This document shows positions 53,795 through 63,126 of a stretch of 64,000 nucleotides of DNA, piece by piece. Below the pieces are notes generated by a model. The model worked only from the letters and a program-made list of their open reading frames with translations. It ran no database searches and was not told the origin of the DNA. This DNA is from Novosphingobium guangzhouense (GTDB lineage Bacteria > Pseudomonadota > Alphaproteobacteria > Sphingomonadales > Sphingomonadaceae). The translations under genes and the position numbers were made by a program. Position 1 is the stretch's first letter; each line of letters starts with the position of its first letter. Location of the stretch: contig NZ_LYMM01000032.1 in assembly GCF_002896965.1 (NCBI RefSeq), positions 1-64,000 on the forward strand, read 5' to 3'.

Positions 53795-54922
53795 TTGCGT
53801 ATTCTTCACCTCCATTCCAGCTTCGCTGCGGGCGGCAAGGAACTGCGCGCGGCGCGGCTGATGAACGTCTTCGGCACCGGCATCGCGCATACCGTGGTGT
53901 CCGGCCAGCGGGGCGTCCATGGCGCGAAAGTGGCGCTTGATCCGGCGCTGACGGTCGATTTCCCGGACGATTTTCCCAGCCTTCAGGGGCGCCCCACGCC
54001 GCTGCGGCTGCTGCGCATCGCGCGCGCCATGAAGGGCTTCGACCTTGTCCTCACCTACAACTGGGGGGCGATGGATGCGGTGATGGCGCATCGCCTTTTG
54101 GGGCGCGTTCTGGCGCTGCCGCCGCTGGTCCATCACGAGGACGGTTTCAATGAGGATGAGGCGGGCGGCCTCAAGCCTTCGCGCAACTGGTTTCGCCGCG
54201 TGGCGCTGGCGCGCGCCTTTGCACTGGTGGTGCCATCACAGCGGCTGGAGGCGATCGCGCTGCGCGACTGGGCGCAGCCGCGCGGCCGCGTGCGCCTGAT
54301 CATCAACGGTATCCGCACCCAGGCCTACCTTTCCCCGCCCCCGACCGACGCGATTGCAGGGCTGCCCAAGCCGGCGGGCGCGAAGTGGGTCGGCACGCTG
54401 GCGGGGTTGCGGGCGGTGAAGAACCTGCCCCGGCTGGTTCGCGCTTTCGCCACGCTGCCGCCCGAATGGCAGCTGGTGATCCTTGGCGAAGGGCCGGAAC
54501 GCGGGGCGATCGAGCAGCAGGCGCGGGACTGCGACGTGGCCGGGCGGGTCCACCTGCCGGGCTTCGTCCCCGATCCGTCGCGGGCGGTGGGGCTGTTTGA
54601 TCTGTTCGCCCTCTCCTCCGACAGCGAGCAGTTTCCGATCTCCGTTCTGGAAGCGATGGCGGCCGGCCTTGCCGTGGCCTCCCCCGCCGTGGGAGACGTG
54701 GCGGCGATGGTGGCGGGGGAAAACCGCCGCTTCATCACCCCCGCCGGAGACGACGCGGCGCTGGGCCGGGCTCTGGCCGAACTGGCTGGCGACCAAGGGC
54801 TGCGGGCGCGGGTCGGGGAGGCCAATCGCGCGCTGGCACAGGCCCAATACGATGAAAAAGCAATGATTCGCAGCTATGCAGCAACGTATGGGGCGGCGAT
54901 GGGCCAGGCCCACTTTCCCTGA
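53795..54922 (+). CDS. Glycosyltransferase (GT4-like)
   Basis: The 375-residue enzyme starts at TTG 53795. The front has HLHSSFAAGGKELRAARLMNVFG, the middle INGIRTQAYLSPP and VGTLAGLRAVKNLPRLVRAF, and the donor-binding end LGEGPERGAIEQQARDCDVAGRVHLPGFVPDP with SSDSEQFPISVLEAMAAGLAV, the GT4 E-x7-E pattern. The sugar transferred is unknown; its single copy beside a hydrolase gives no clear pathway. Confidence 0.9.
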   Translation: MRILHLHSSFAAGGKELRAARLMNVFGTGIAHTVVSGQRGVHGAKVALDPALTVDFPDDFPSLQGRPTPLRLLRIARAMKGFDLVLTYNWGAMDAVMAHRLLGRVLALPPLVHHEDGFNEDEAGGLKPSRNWFRRVALARAFALVVPSQRLEAIALRDWAQPRGRVRLIINGIRTQAYLSPPPTDAIAGLPKPAGAKWVGTLAGLRAVKNLPRLVRAFATLPPEWQLVILGEGPERGAIEQQARDCDVAGRVHLPGFVPDPSRAVGLFDLFALSSDSEQFPISVLEAMAAGLAVASPAVGDVAAMVAGENRRFITPAGDDAALGRALAELAGDQGLRARVGEANRALAQAQYDEKAMIRSYAATYGAAMGQAHFP

Positions 54923-55066
54923 CCGCCGGGCAAGCGCGCGCCCATTCAGCGGCGCTTCACGCTGGCCCAAGCAGGGACGTGTGCACAGACATCCCCGTTG
55001 AAAAGCCCCGCCCATCCGCTAAACAGCCCCGCAACCGTCCCGTTTTTCGCTAGAAAGCGTTCTATC

Positions 55067-55855
55067 TTGGCTCTGCCCCCCGACACCAATTCCGCCGCCG
55101 CAGCCCGCAACGCCGCTCAGCAGGACGTCTTCCTGCGCGAAGTCGACGATGCCGTGCGGCAGGACCAGCTCGAAGGCTTCATGAGCCGTTATGGCAAGCC
55201 GCTGCTTGCCGCCATCGTCATCGCCCTGATCGCCTTCGCGGGCTGGATCTACTGGCAGCACCGCCAGACCCAGGAGCGCGAAGCCCGGTCCGAAGCTTAC
55301 GTGCAGGCGCTTGATGCGCTGCAGTCCGAGAATCTCGATGGCGCCAAGGCCAAGCTGGCCCCGCTGGCCGCCACCGATTCGTCGGACGCTACCGTTGTTT
55401 CCGCCCGGCTGATGCTGGCCGGCATTGCGCTGCGCCAGGAAAAGAAGGCCGACGCGCTCAAGATCTATCGCGAGATTTCGGCCGACGGCAAGGCACCGCA
55501 GGCCCTGCGCGATCTGGCTTCGGTGCGGGAAATCGGCGCGGATTTCGATGCGATGAAGCCCGAAGACGTCATCAGCCGCCTCAAGCCGATGGCCGCGCCG
55601 GGCAACCCGTGGTTCGGCCCCGCCGGCGAACTCGTCGGCATGGCCTACCTCAAGCAGAACAAGCAGGATCAGGCGGGTCCTCTGTTCGCCGCGATCGCCA
55701 AGGATGAAGGCGTCGAGGACGGCCTGCGCAGCCGCGCCCGCCAGCTTGCCGCCGTGCTTGGCGTCGATGCGGTGGACGATGTCGTCGACGAAAAGGGCGA
55801 ACCGCTGAACCAGCCGACGGCAAAGATCGTCAAGCCCGCCGAAGTGGCGAACTGA
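55067..55855 (+). CDS. YfgM-like tetratricopeptide membrane protein
   Basis: The TTG at 55067 is chosen because it precedes the typical ALPPDTN ... QDVFLREVDDAVRQDQLEGFMSRYGKPLL front. One membrane helix (LLAAIVIALIAFAGWIYW) leads into a periplasmic TPR-like domain (about residues 70-210) and an acidic tail. YfgM-like proteins work as periplasmic chaperone helpers near the Sec machinery and often precede bamB, as here. Confidence 0.85.
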   Translation: MALPPDTNSAAAARNAAQQDVFLREVDDAVRQDQLEGFMSRYGKPLLAAIVIALIAFAGWIYWQHRQTQEREARSEAYVQALDALQSENLDGAKAKLAPLAATDSSDATVVSARLMLAGIALRQEKKADALKIYREISADGKAPQALRDLASVREIGADFDAMKPEDVISRLKPMAAPGNPWFGPAGELVGMAYLKQNKQDQAGPLFAAIAKDEGVEDGLRSRARQLAAVLGVDAVDDVVDEKGEPLNQPTAKIVKPAEVAN

Positions 55856-55880
55856 GACAATGACACGTGAGGACATTCGC

Positions 55881-57242
55881 ATGAACGCAGCTCGCAATAC
55901 GACCTCTTCGCGTGCGAAGAAGGTCGTGCCGCTGATCGCCCTCGCGCTGGTCGCGGGCCTTTCCGGCTGCAAGGTGTTCGGCGGCGGCAAGGGCCCCGCC
56001 AAGACCCCGACGGTGGGCAACCGCGTGCCGATCCTTTCGCGCATCGAAAGCGGGGCCAAGGTAGACGCCACGCTGGGCGCGGTTTCGGTGATCCTGCCCC
56101 CGGCGGAAGTGAACGCCACCTGGGCGCAGGGCGGCAACACCCCGAACAAGGCTTACGGCCACCTTGCACTGGCCGATAACCCCACCAAGGCCTGGACCGC
56201 GCAGATCGCCGGATCGAGCAACCGTGCGCGCCTTGCCGCGTCTCCGGTCGTGGGTGACGGCAAGCTCTTCGTGATCGACACCGAAGGCACCGTCCACGCA
56301 TTCGACGCGCAGAGCGGGGCGAAGCTGTGGACCAAGAGCTTCTCGGTCGATGGCAACAACGCCAACTCGGTGTTCGGCGGCGGCGTCAGCTTCGATGGCG
56401 ACAAGCTGTACATCACCACCGGCCTTGGCGAAGTGGCGGCGCTCAACGCCGCTGACGGCAGCCAGCTGTGGACCAAGAAGCCCGCCGGGCCGCTGCGTGG
56501 TGCGCCGACGATCGGTTTCAACCAGATCTTCGTGATGACGCAGGACAACCAGATCGTCGTGCTCAACGCGGCGGATGGTGCAACCATGTGGCAGGAATCG
56601 GCCTCGCTGACCCAGTCGGGCGTGTTCGGCGTCGCCTCTCCGGCGCTGGGCCAGGGCACGGTGATCGCGGGCTATTCGTCGGGCGAACTGGTCGCCTACC
56701 GTTACGAGAACGGCCGTCAGGTCTGGTCGGACGCGCTTTCGCGCACCTCGATCTCCACCGAGGTGGGCAGCCTGACCGACGTTGACGCCGATCCGATCAT
56801 CGATCGCGGCCGCGTCTACGCGCTGGGTCAGGGCGGACGCATGGCCGCTTACGAACTGGTCACTGGCCAGCGCATCTGGGAACTCAACCTTGCGGGTATC
56901 TCAACCCCGTCGGTCGCGGGTGACTGGGTCTTCACGCTGGACGATCACGCAGAGATCCTCGCCATCGCACGGGCGACCGGCAAGGTCCGCTGGCTGACCG
57001 AACTGCAGCGCTACAAGAACGCCAAGAAGCGCAAGAACCCGATCTTCTGGGTCGGCCCTGTGCTGGCGGGCAACAAGCTGTGGGTCGGCAATTCGCGCGG
57101 GCTGGTCGCCACCATCGATCCGGCCACCGGCACGATGACGCCGTTCACCGAACTGAGCGATCCGATCTCGCTGGCGCCGGTCGTGGCGAACCAGACGCTT
57201 TACGTGCTCGACGATTCGGGCCGCATCAGCGCCTTCCGTTGA
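55881..57242 (+). CDS. bamB: Outer membrane assembly lipoprotein BamB
   Basis: This 453-residue lipoprotein has a lipobox LSGC near residue 30 and a beta-propeller of PQQ-like repeats (LYITTGLGEVAALNAADGSQLWTKK, IVVLNAADGATMWQE, GELVAYRYENGRQVWSD, GRMAAYELVTGQRIWEL, EILAIARATGKVRWLTE). It is part of the BAM complex that inserts beta-barrels. The ATG at 55881 with GAGG nine bases upstream is preferred over 55860. Confidence 0.94.
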   Translation: MNAARNTTSSRAKKVVPLIALALVAGLSGCKVFGGGKGPAKTPTVGNRVPILSRIESGAKVDATLGAVSVILPPAEVNATWAQGGNTPNKAYGHLALADNPTKAWTAQIAGSSNRARLAASPVVGDGKLFVIDTEGTVHAFDAQSGAKLWTKSFSVDGNNANSVFGGGVSFDGDKLYITTGLGEVAALNAADGSQLWTKKPAGPLRGAPTIGFNQIFVMTQDNQIVVLNAADGATMWQESASLTQSGVFGVASPALGQGTVIAGYSSGELVAYRYENGRQVWSDALSRTSISTEVGSLTDVDADPIIDRGRVYALGQGGRMAAYELVTGQRIWELNLAGISTPSVAGDWVFTLDDHAEILAIARATGKVRWLTELQRYKNAKKRKNPIFWVGPVLAGNKLWVGNSRGLVATIDPATGTMTPFTELSDPISLAPVVANQTLYVLDDSGRISAFR

Positions 57243-57309
57243 ACGAAGCGGGGCGCAGGCCGCATCAGGTTTGCGCCCCCTTAACCAATTGGCTCTAGGC
57301 CCTGCGCCC

Positions 57310-58653
57310 ATGAGCACCGCATCCACCCACCGCCCTGCCAGCGACGTTTCCGCCGGCGTCGGCCTGTCCGGCCTCATCGCGCTGGTGGTGTGGATCCTGT
57401 TCTGCCGCAACTGGGCCTCGGTCGTTGACCTGCTTGGCCTGCAGGCTCCGCGCGAACCGATGAGCGGGGCCTATGCCTCGCTGGCCACGCTGGCCTTCAC
57501 CGGCGCGGCGATGACGGCATGGTCGGTGCTGGTCGACAAGGTTCACCTGCGTCCCTCCACCGGCATTGACTGGTCACGCCGCGCCCGCATTTCCGAGACG
57601 ATCGACGTTTCGATCACCAAGCTGGTCGGGCTCTGGATCACCTGGGCGGGGATCGCCTGCTTCTACTTTCTGTGCCGGTGGTACTGGGAGGGGCAGTATC
57701 TGTTCGCGATGGACGTGTTGAGCGCCGTTGCAGCACCCCTGTTCATCCTCTCGGTGCCCTACGTCCTGTGGCTTGACTGCGTCATGGTGGAGCCGCGCGA
57801 CGCTTCCTGGCATTTCGGCGCGATGCTGATCGGGCGGGAGCCGTGGTCTGCCGAGGAGGTGAAGAAGCACTGGCGCGCTTGGGCGATCAAGGGCTTTTTC
57901 GGCGCCTTCATGATATCGATCCTGCCCGGCGGGTTCGCCCGCGTGGTAGAGGCGGATTTCAGTGCGGTCGCGCACAGGCCCGTCGAACTGTGCTCGCTTC
58001 TGATCGAGGCGCTGTTTCTTGTCGATGTGCAGATCGGCACGGTGGGCTACCTGTTCACGTTCCGCCCGCTCGACGCGCATATCCGCAGCGGCAACCCGTT
58101 GCTGGCTGGCTGGGTGGCGGCGCTGATATGTTATCCGCCCTTCGTGTGGGGCACGATGGGCAATGCCAATGTGCTGGGCTACGAGGTCAACACTGGCGGC
58201 TGGGCGCACTGGATGGCGGCCTATGACGTGCTGCTGTGGGGCTGGGCGGCGATGATGGTGGTGCTGACCGCGATCTACGCCTGGGCGACCTTTGCATTCG
58301 GCCTGCGCTTTTCCAACCTCACCTATCGCGGTGTGCTGACCAACGGGCCGTATCGCTTCACCCGGCATCCGGCGTACTTGTCGAAGAACCTGTTCTGGTG
58401 GACTTCGACCCTCCCGTTCCTCGTCACCAATGGGTCATGGACGGACGCGATCCGCAACACCGTGCTGCTGGGCGTGGTAAGCGGCATCTACTACTGGCGC
58501 GCGCGGACGGAAGAAGCCCACCTGCTGGCCGAGGATGCGAAGTATCGGGAATATCACAAGTGGATGGCCGAGAACGCGCTGATCACGCGCACGCTGTCCG
58601 GCATGGCCAGAATGTTCAGGCCGGGGCAGCCGTTGCCGCAGCCGACCGAATGA
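57310..58653 (+). CDS. Isoprenylcysteine methyltransferase-like membrane protein
   Basis: The 447-residue protein has about nine membrane helices and ends with an ICMT/PEMT-like block: GVLTNGPYRFTRHPAYLSKNLFWW and RTEEAHLLAEDAKYREYHKWMAE. These motifs (R-H-P-Y and E-E) are the SAM-binding site of ICMT-type enzymes. The front 250 residues are unusual for this family and may form an extra membrane module. The methyl acceptor is unknown. The stop abuts the next gene on the other strand. Confidence 0.8.
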   Translation: MSTASTHRPASDVSAGVGLSGLIALVVWILFCRNWASVVDLLGLQAPREPMSGAYASLATLAFTGAAMTAWSVLVDKVHLRPSTGIDWSRRARISETIDVSITKLVGLWITWAGIACFYFLCRWYWEGQYLFAMDVLSAVAAPLFILSVPYVLWLDCVMVEPRDASWHFGAMLIGREPWSAEEVKKHWRAWAIKGFFGAFMISILPGGFARVVEADFSAVAHRPVELCSLLIEALFLVDVQIGTVGYLFTFRPLDAHIRSGNPLLAGWVAALICYPPFVWGTMGNANVLGYEVNTGGWAHWMAAYDVLLWGWAAMMVVLTAIYAWATFAFGLRFSNLTYRGVLTNGPYRFTRHPAYLSKNLFWWTSTLPFLVTNGSWTDAIRNTVLLGVVSGIYYWRARTEEAHLLAEDAKYREYHKWMAENALITRTLSGMARMFRPGQPLPQPTE

Positions 58654-58953
58654 TCACAGCGCTTCGCTGACCGTGACCGCGTGGGCGGTCACCTGCCTGC
58701 CGGTGAGGCCCATTGCCGCGCGCTCTTCCAGCCAGCGCTTCATGTGCGGCATCTCGAAGTGCCGGGAAAGCGCGGCGCGGTCTGTCCAGCGTTCGATGAC
58801 GCGGAACAGGCCGGGCTCAAGAATGTCTTCGGCATAGATGTAGTCAAGGCAGCCCGGTTCGGCCCGCGACGCTGCGATGACCCGCCCCATTGCCGCGCGT
58901 GCGGCGTCCAGAGCTTCCGGCGGCATGCGGAATTCGCCGGTGACGACGATCAT
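58654..58953 (-). CDS. Antibiotic biosynthesis monooxygenase-family protein
   Basis: The 99-residue protein has the ABM ferredoxin-like fold: VVTGEFRMPPEALDAARAAMGRVIAASRAEPGCLDYIYAED and RVIERWTDRAALSRHFEMPHMKRW. Such proteins are quinol monooxygenases or heme-degrading relatives. It starts one base after the gshA stop and is probably co-transcribed. Confidence 0.9.
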   Translation of the reverse strand: MIVVTGEFRMPPEALDAARAAMGRVIAASRAEPGCLDYIYAEDILEPGLFRVIERWTDRAALSRHFEMPHMKRWLEERAAMGLTGRQVTAHAVTVSEAL

Positions 58954-58954
58954 G

Positions 58955-60340
58955 TCAGAACGTCTTCAGTGCATAGACCCTGGAAAGATCGCCGCCCCAT
59001 TCACCATTGTAGAGGTCGAGCAGGCGCTGCGCCGGGACTTTGCCCGACTTCACGATCTCTGCCAGCGGTTCGAGGTAGCCCGTCTCGTTTTCGCCCGCCG
59101 AGTTCAGGCGCCCGCGCGCGGCAAGGCCCGAGCGGGCGATTTCGACCACTTCGCCGGCGATGTCGCGCAGGGTGCCGCCACGCCCATTTGAGGAAGGGAT
59201 GGGTGCATCCAGGCCCAGCTTCGGTGCGGCCGAGCGCAGCGCCTCGCGGCCTTCCATGTCCCAGTCCTTGACCAGATCCCACGCCGCATCGAGCGCGCTT
59301 TGATCGTAGAGAAGGCCGACCCAGAGTGCAGGCAGGGCGCAGATGCGGCCCCACGGCCCGCCATCGGCGCCGCGCATTTCGAGGAACGACTTGAGGCGCA
59401 CTTCGGGGAAGGCGGTGGAAAGGTGATCCTGCCAGTCCGACATGCGCGGGCGCTCGCCGGGCAGCACCGAAAGCTCGCCCTTGAGGAAGTCGCGGAAGGA
59501 AAGTCCGGCGGCATCGATGTACTTGCCGTCGCGGAACACGAAATACATCGGCACGTCGAGCATGTATTCGACGTAGCGGTCATAGCCGAAGCCGTCTTCG
59601 AACACGAAAGGCAGCATCCCGGTGCGCGCGGGATCGGTGTCGGACCAGATGTGGCTGCGGTACGAAAGGTAGCCGTTTGGCTTGCCTTCGGTGAAAGGCG
59701 AATTGGCGAAGAGCGCAGTCGCCAGCGGCTGCAGCGCCAGCGATGTGCGGAACTTCTGCGCCATGTCGGCTTCGCTCGAATAATCGAGGTTCACCTGGAT
59801 CGTGCAGGTGCGCAGCATCATGTCCAGGCCCATGCTGCCCACGCGCGGCATGTGGTTCAGCATGATGCCGTAGCGCCCCTTGGGCATGATCGGCAGTTCT
59901 TCGCGGGTCTTGTCCGGCCACATGCCAAGGCCAAGGTAAGCCTTGCCCAGCTTTTCGCCGACCTGCTTCACTTCCTTCAGGTGGCGGCCGGTTTCGGCGC
60001 AGGTCTGGTGCAGGTTTTCGAGCGGCGCGCCCGACAGTTCAAGCTGGCCCGCAGGTTCAAGACTGACGTTGCCGTCCGCGCCCTTGAGCGCGATGACATG
60101 ACCGCCTTCCTCGATGGGCTTCCACCCGAACTGGGTCAGTTCGTCCAGCAGGTCGCGGATGCCGCCTTTTTCGTCATAGGACGGGGCGTGATGGTCGGCG
60201 GTGTCGTAGACGAACTTTTCGTGCTCGGTGCCGATCCGCCACGCTTCGCGCGGCTTTTCGCCCGCGGCCATCGGCTCGGCGAGTTGGGACAGGCTTTCGA
60301 TGACCGGATCTTCGCGATCCGAAACCTCACGGGTGCTCAT
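58955..60340 (-). CDS. gshA: Glutamate-cysteine ligase (alphaproteobacterial type)
   Basis: The 461-residue enzyme makes gamma-glutamylcysteine, the first step of glutathione synthesis. It has RIGTEHEKFVY, SLEPAGQLELSGAPLENLHQT, MPKGRYGIMLNHMPRVGSMGLDMMLRTCTIQVNLDYSSEADM and the end with ENETGYLEPLAEIVKSGKVPAQRLLDLYNGEW. This class (GCS2-like) is common in alphaproteobacteria and plants. Confidence 0.96.
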   Translation of the reverse strand: MSTREVSDREDPVIESLSQLAEPMAAGEKPREAWRIGTEHEKFVYDTADHHAPSYDEKGGIRDLLDELTQFGWKPIEEGGHVIALKGADGNVSLEPAGQLELSGAPLENLHQTCAETGRHLKEVKQVGEKLGKAYLGLGMWPDKTREELPIMPKGRYGIMLNHMPRVGSMGLDMMLRTCTIQVNLDYSSEADMAQKFRTSLALQPLATALFANSPFTEGKPNGYLSYRSHIWSDTDPARTGMLPFVFEDGFGYDRYVEYMLDVPMYFVFRDGKYIDAAGLSFRDFLKGELSVLPGERPRMSDWQDHLSTAFPEVRLKSFLEMRGADGGPWGRICALPALWVGLLYDQSALDAAWDLVKDWDMEGREALRSAAPKLGLDAPIPSSNGRGGTLRDIAGEVVEIARSGLAARGRLNSAGENETGYLEPLAEIVKSGKVPAQRLLDLYNGEWGGDLSRVYALKTF

Positions 60341-60409
60341 GGCCGCGGAATTAGTGTGCCACGCGAAGCCGCGCCAGAACTTTTTGTACCGGTCAGTCTA
60401 ACATTCCTG

Positions 60410-61156
60410 TCATGACCAGTCTCCGGACACTGCCATCCACAGGCCGATGGCGGAAATGCAGGCGGTTTCGGCCCGCAGGATGCGCGGCCCCAGCGTGATC
60501 GCGCGGGCCTGCGGATGGGCGCGGACAAGGGCGCGCTCTTCCTCGTCGAAGCCGCCTTCGGGGCCGACCAGCAGCGCGGCAGGCCCCTGATGCGCGGCGA
60601 AGGCGGCGGCGGCGGGCTCTCCCCCCTGTTCGTCGGCGAAGAACAGGGGGCGGTCCTGCGGCCAGTCGCGCAGCAGGGCTTCCAGCTTCGCCGGAGCGTC
60701 CACGCGGGGCAGAGCGGTGCGGGCGCATTGTTCGGCCGCTTCGGTCACGATGGTCAGCGCCCGTTCGGGGTTGAGCTTGTCCGCTACACAGCGCCGGGTG
60801 ACGATCGGCTGCACCGCCGCAACCCCCAGTTCCGTCGCCTTTTCCAGCACGAGGTCGAAGTTGGGCTTCTTGAGCAGAGCGGCGCAAAGTACGAAATCAG
60901 GCACCGCTTCGCGTTCGCGCAGGCGGGTGCGGACGGCCAGCACCACGTCACGCTTGCCCGCCGAGACGACTTCGCAAGCCCATTCCCCGGTCACATCATC
61001 GCACGCGATCACCGCATCGCCGGGTTCGACTCGCATGACCTTGGCAAGATAGTGCGCCTGCTGCCCGTCCAGCGGCAGGCTGGCACCTTCGGCAAGCGGG
61101 CCGGTGACGAACAGGCGCGGCGCGGAGCGCGGCGGCCAGGCGGGAGTAGCGGGCAT
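60410..61156 (-). CDS. rsmE: 16S rRNA (uracil1498-N3)-methyltransferase
   Basis: The 248-residue SPOUT enzyme has APRLFVTGPLAEGASLPLDGQQAHYLAKVMR at the front, KKPNFDLVLEKATELGVAAVQPIVTRR in the middle and the SAM knot LLVGPEGGFDEEERALV with LGPRILRAETA. The ATG at 61156 is preferred over 61210 because the family starts here. It follows gshA upstream on the same strand. Confidence 0.95.
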   Translation of the reverse strand: MPATPAWPPRSAPRLFVTGPLAEGASLPLDGQQAHYLAKVMRVEPGDAVIACDDVTGEWACEVVSAGKRDVVLAVRTRLREREAVPDFVLCAALLKKPNFDLVLEKATELGVAAVQPIVTRRCVADKLNPERALTIVTEAAEQCARTALPRVDAPAKLEALLRDWPQDRPLFFADEQGGEPAAAAFAAHQGPAALLVGPEGGFDEEERALVRAHPQARAITLGPRILRAETACISAIGLWMAVSGDWS

Positions 61157-61285
61157 CTTCAACGGCTTCCTTGGGCTGGAACGCTCTTTTCGCCTCTCAG
61201 CCCGAGACATGCAACCAAGGGCAGGATGTGTTCACCAGTCACGTTGGACATGACAGGACGCGCACAATGCACTACTCATCGCGCG

Positions 61286-62200
61286 ATGATCGAAAGAGCG
61301 CTTGTCCCCGACAGCCAGCATGGCGGCCTTGTGTCCATGCTGCCGCAGCCGTTTCGCGATTTCGCGGTGCTGGCGCGCTTGGATCGCCCGATCGGCTGGT
61401 GGCTGCTGTTCTGGCCCTGTGTCTGGGGCGTGCTGCTGGCGGGCGGGGAAAGCCGGTGGAGCCTGATCGGCTGGCTGCTGCTGGGATCGATCGCCATGCG
61501 CGGTGCGGGCTGCGTGCTCAACGATATCGTCGATGCAGACCTTGACCGCCGCGTGGCGCGCACGGCGCAACGCCCTGTCGCCAGCGGGCGGGTCAGCAAG
61601 AGCGCGGCCTGGGCATGGCTGATGCTGCTGTGCGGGATCGGCCTTGTCGTGCTGTTCCAGCTGCGTCCGCCCGCGCAAATGGTGGCGCTGGGCAGTGTTG
61701 GTCTGGTGGCGGCCTATCCCTTCATGAAGCGCATAACCTGGTGGCCGCAGGCGTGGCTGGGCATGGTCTTTACCTGGGGGGCGCTGGTCGGCTGGATCGA
61801 GATACGGACCGACCATCTTGAGGCACTGGCCGCACTCTACCTCGGTTCGATCGTGTGGTGCATCGGCTACGACACGATCTACGCGATCCAGGACATCGAG
61901 GATGACGCGATCGTCGGCATCCGCTCCTCCGCCCGACGCCTGGGCGCACGGGTGAAGGGCGGGGTTGGAGGCTTCTACGCCCTTGCGCTTACGCTGTGGG
62001 CGCTGGCCTTCTGGTCGATGCGTCCGGACTGGGTGGCCCTTGTCGCGCTGTTGCCGATGGCCTTGCATCTGGGCTTCCAGGTCATGACGCTGGACCCCAG
62101 TGACGGGGAAAATGCGCTGGCCCGGTTCCGCTCCAACCGTGATGCCGGGCTGGTCATGGCGCTGGCATGCTGGGTCGTCGGCAATGCTGGCGTGATCTGA
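61286..62200 (+). CDS. ubiA: 4-hydroxybenzoate polyprenyltransferase
   Basis: The 304-residue UbiA protein has about eight helices, the first Asp-rich motif CVLNDIVDADLDRRVARTAQRPVASG and the second YDTIYAIQDIEDDAIVGIRSSA. It attaches the polyprenyl tail to 4-hydroxybenzoate in ubiquinone synthesis. The ATG at 61286 is preferred; an upstream ATG at 61250 is possible. It diverges from rsmE. Confidence 0.95.
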   Translation: MIERALVPDSQHGGLVSMLPQPFRDFAVLARLDRPIGWWLLFWPCVWGVLLAGGESRWSLIGWLLLGSIAMRGAGCVLNDIVDADLDRRVARTAQRPVASGRVSKSAAWAWLMLLCGIGLVVLFQLRPPAQMVALGSVGLVAAYPFMKRITWWPQAWLGMVFTWGALVGWIEIRTDHLEALAALYLGSIVWCIGYDTIYAIQDIEDDAIVGIRSSARRLGARVKGGVGGFYALALTLWALAFWSMRPDWVALVALLPMALHLGFQVMTLDPSDGENALARFRSNRDAGLVMALACWVVGNAGVI

Positions 62201-62204
62201 TCGG

Positions 62205-62576
62205 TCACTCGTAGCTGACCAGTTCGAATTCTATCCCGTCCCAGTCGAAGAAGTAGAACCGGCGGCCCGGATCGTAATCGGCGTGGGCGAATGGCTCCAG
62301 CCCGGCGGCGATCACCTTGCGTTCTGCCGCGTCGAGGTCTTCCACCACCAGTCCCACGTGATTGAGCGGCGCGCCCTTGGCGAAGCGTTCGCGTTCGCGG
62401 CGGTCGGTATAGACCGCGATATAGCTGAAATCCCCGCCGACGTGGATCGTCTCGCCGCCGTTGATCGCGGGACCACGCCAGCGTTCGTGCCAGTCCAGCA
62501 GATCCTGCAGCAGCGCGGACGAACGCTCGATGTCGCTGACGGTGATATTGGCATGTTCGAGGCGGCCCTGGGCCAT
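62205..62576 (-). CDS. VOC (glyoxalase) family protein
   Basis: The 123-residue protein has one VOC fold (LEHANITVSDIERSSALLQDLLDWHERWRG and PLNHVGLVVEDLDAAERKVIAAGLEP) and ends DWDGIEFELVSYE, with a His-Glu metal pair likely. It may detoxify aldehydes or bind small ligands. It is divergent from soxR, and a SoxR box lies between them, so it may be SoxR-controlled. Confidence 0.92.
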   Translation of the reverse strand: MAQGRLEHANITVSDIERSSALLQDLLDWHERWRGPAINGGETIHVGGDFSYIAVYTDRRERERFAKGAPLNHVGLVVEDLDAAERKVIAAGLEPFAHADYDPGRRFYFFDWDGIEFELVSYE

Positions 62577-62627
62577 TCTTGTCTCTCCTGCGTCACCGGC
62601 GAATCAGCCGGCTTGGCAAAAGTGCAA

Positions 62628-62645
62628 CCTCAACCTAACTTGAGA
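62628..62645. promoter_or_regulatory. SoxR box
   Basis: The 18-base site CCTCAACCTAACTTGAGA matches the E. coli-type SoxR consensus CCTCAAGTTAACTTGAGG at 15 of 18 positions. It lies 28 bases upstream of soxR and 52 upstream of the VOC gene. SoxR bound here could repress itself and activate the VOC gene on oxidation of its cluster. Confidence 0.8.
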
Positions 62646-62672
62646 TCAAGCGCTTTTGAATAGAGGACGAAC

Positions 62673-63113
62673 TTGGTCGCGGACCGCTTCATCACCATCG
62701 GCGAACTGGCGCGGCGCACCGGCGTCGCGGTATCGGCCTTGAGGTTCTATGAAGAGAAGGGACTGCTGCAGGCATTGCGGACTGCAGGTAACCAGCGGCG
62801 GTTCCTGCGTTCGGATATTCGCCGTGTCAGCTTCATCCTGATCGCGCAGAAACTGGGCCTTGCACTGGCGGAGATCGAGCGGGAACTGGCCGATCTGCCG
62901 CAGGGCCGCACGCCGACTCTGGCGGACTGGGAGCGGATCAGCCGGTCCATGCGCAATTCCATCGACAAGAAGATCGCGCTGCTGGAACTGACGCGCCGCA
63001 AGCTGGATGAATGCATCGGTTGCGGCTGCCTGAGCCTGACGAAATGCCGGCTCTATAACGCCCAGGACGCTGCCGGGGCGCAGGGACCGGGACCGCGCTT
63101 CGTGCTGGGGTGA
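62673..63113 (+). CDS. soxR: Redox-sensitive transcriptional activator SoxR
   Basis: The 146-residue MerR-family regulator has a helix-turn-helix (ITIGELARRTGVAVSALRFYEEKGLL) and the [2Fe-2S] ligands CIGCGCLSLTKC (Cys114, 117, 119 and 125), with the spacing of E. coli SoxR. It senses redox-cycling compounds. No soxS is nearby, which is normal outside enteric bacteria, so it probably activates its targets directly. Confidence 0.97.
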   Translation: MVADRFITIGELARRTGVAVSALRFYEEKGLLQALRTAGNQRRFLRSDIRRVSFILIAQKLGLALAEIERELADLPQGRTPTLADWERISRSMRNSIDKKIALLELTRRKLDECIGCGCLSLTKCRLYNAQDAAGAQGPGPRFVLG

Positions 63114-63126
63114 TCGCGCGGCAGCG

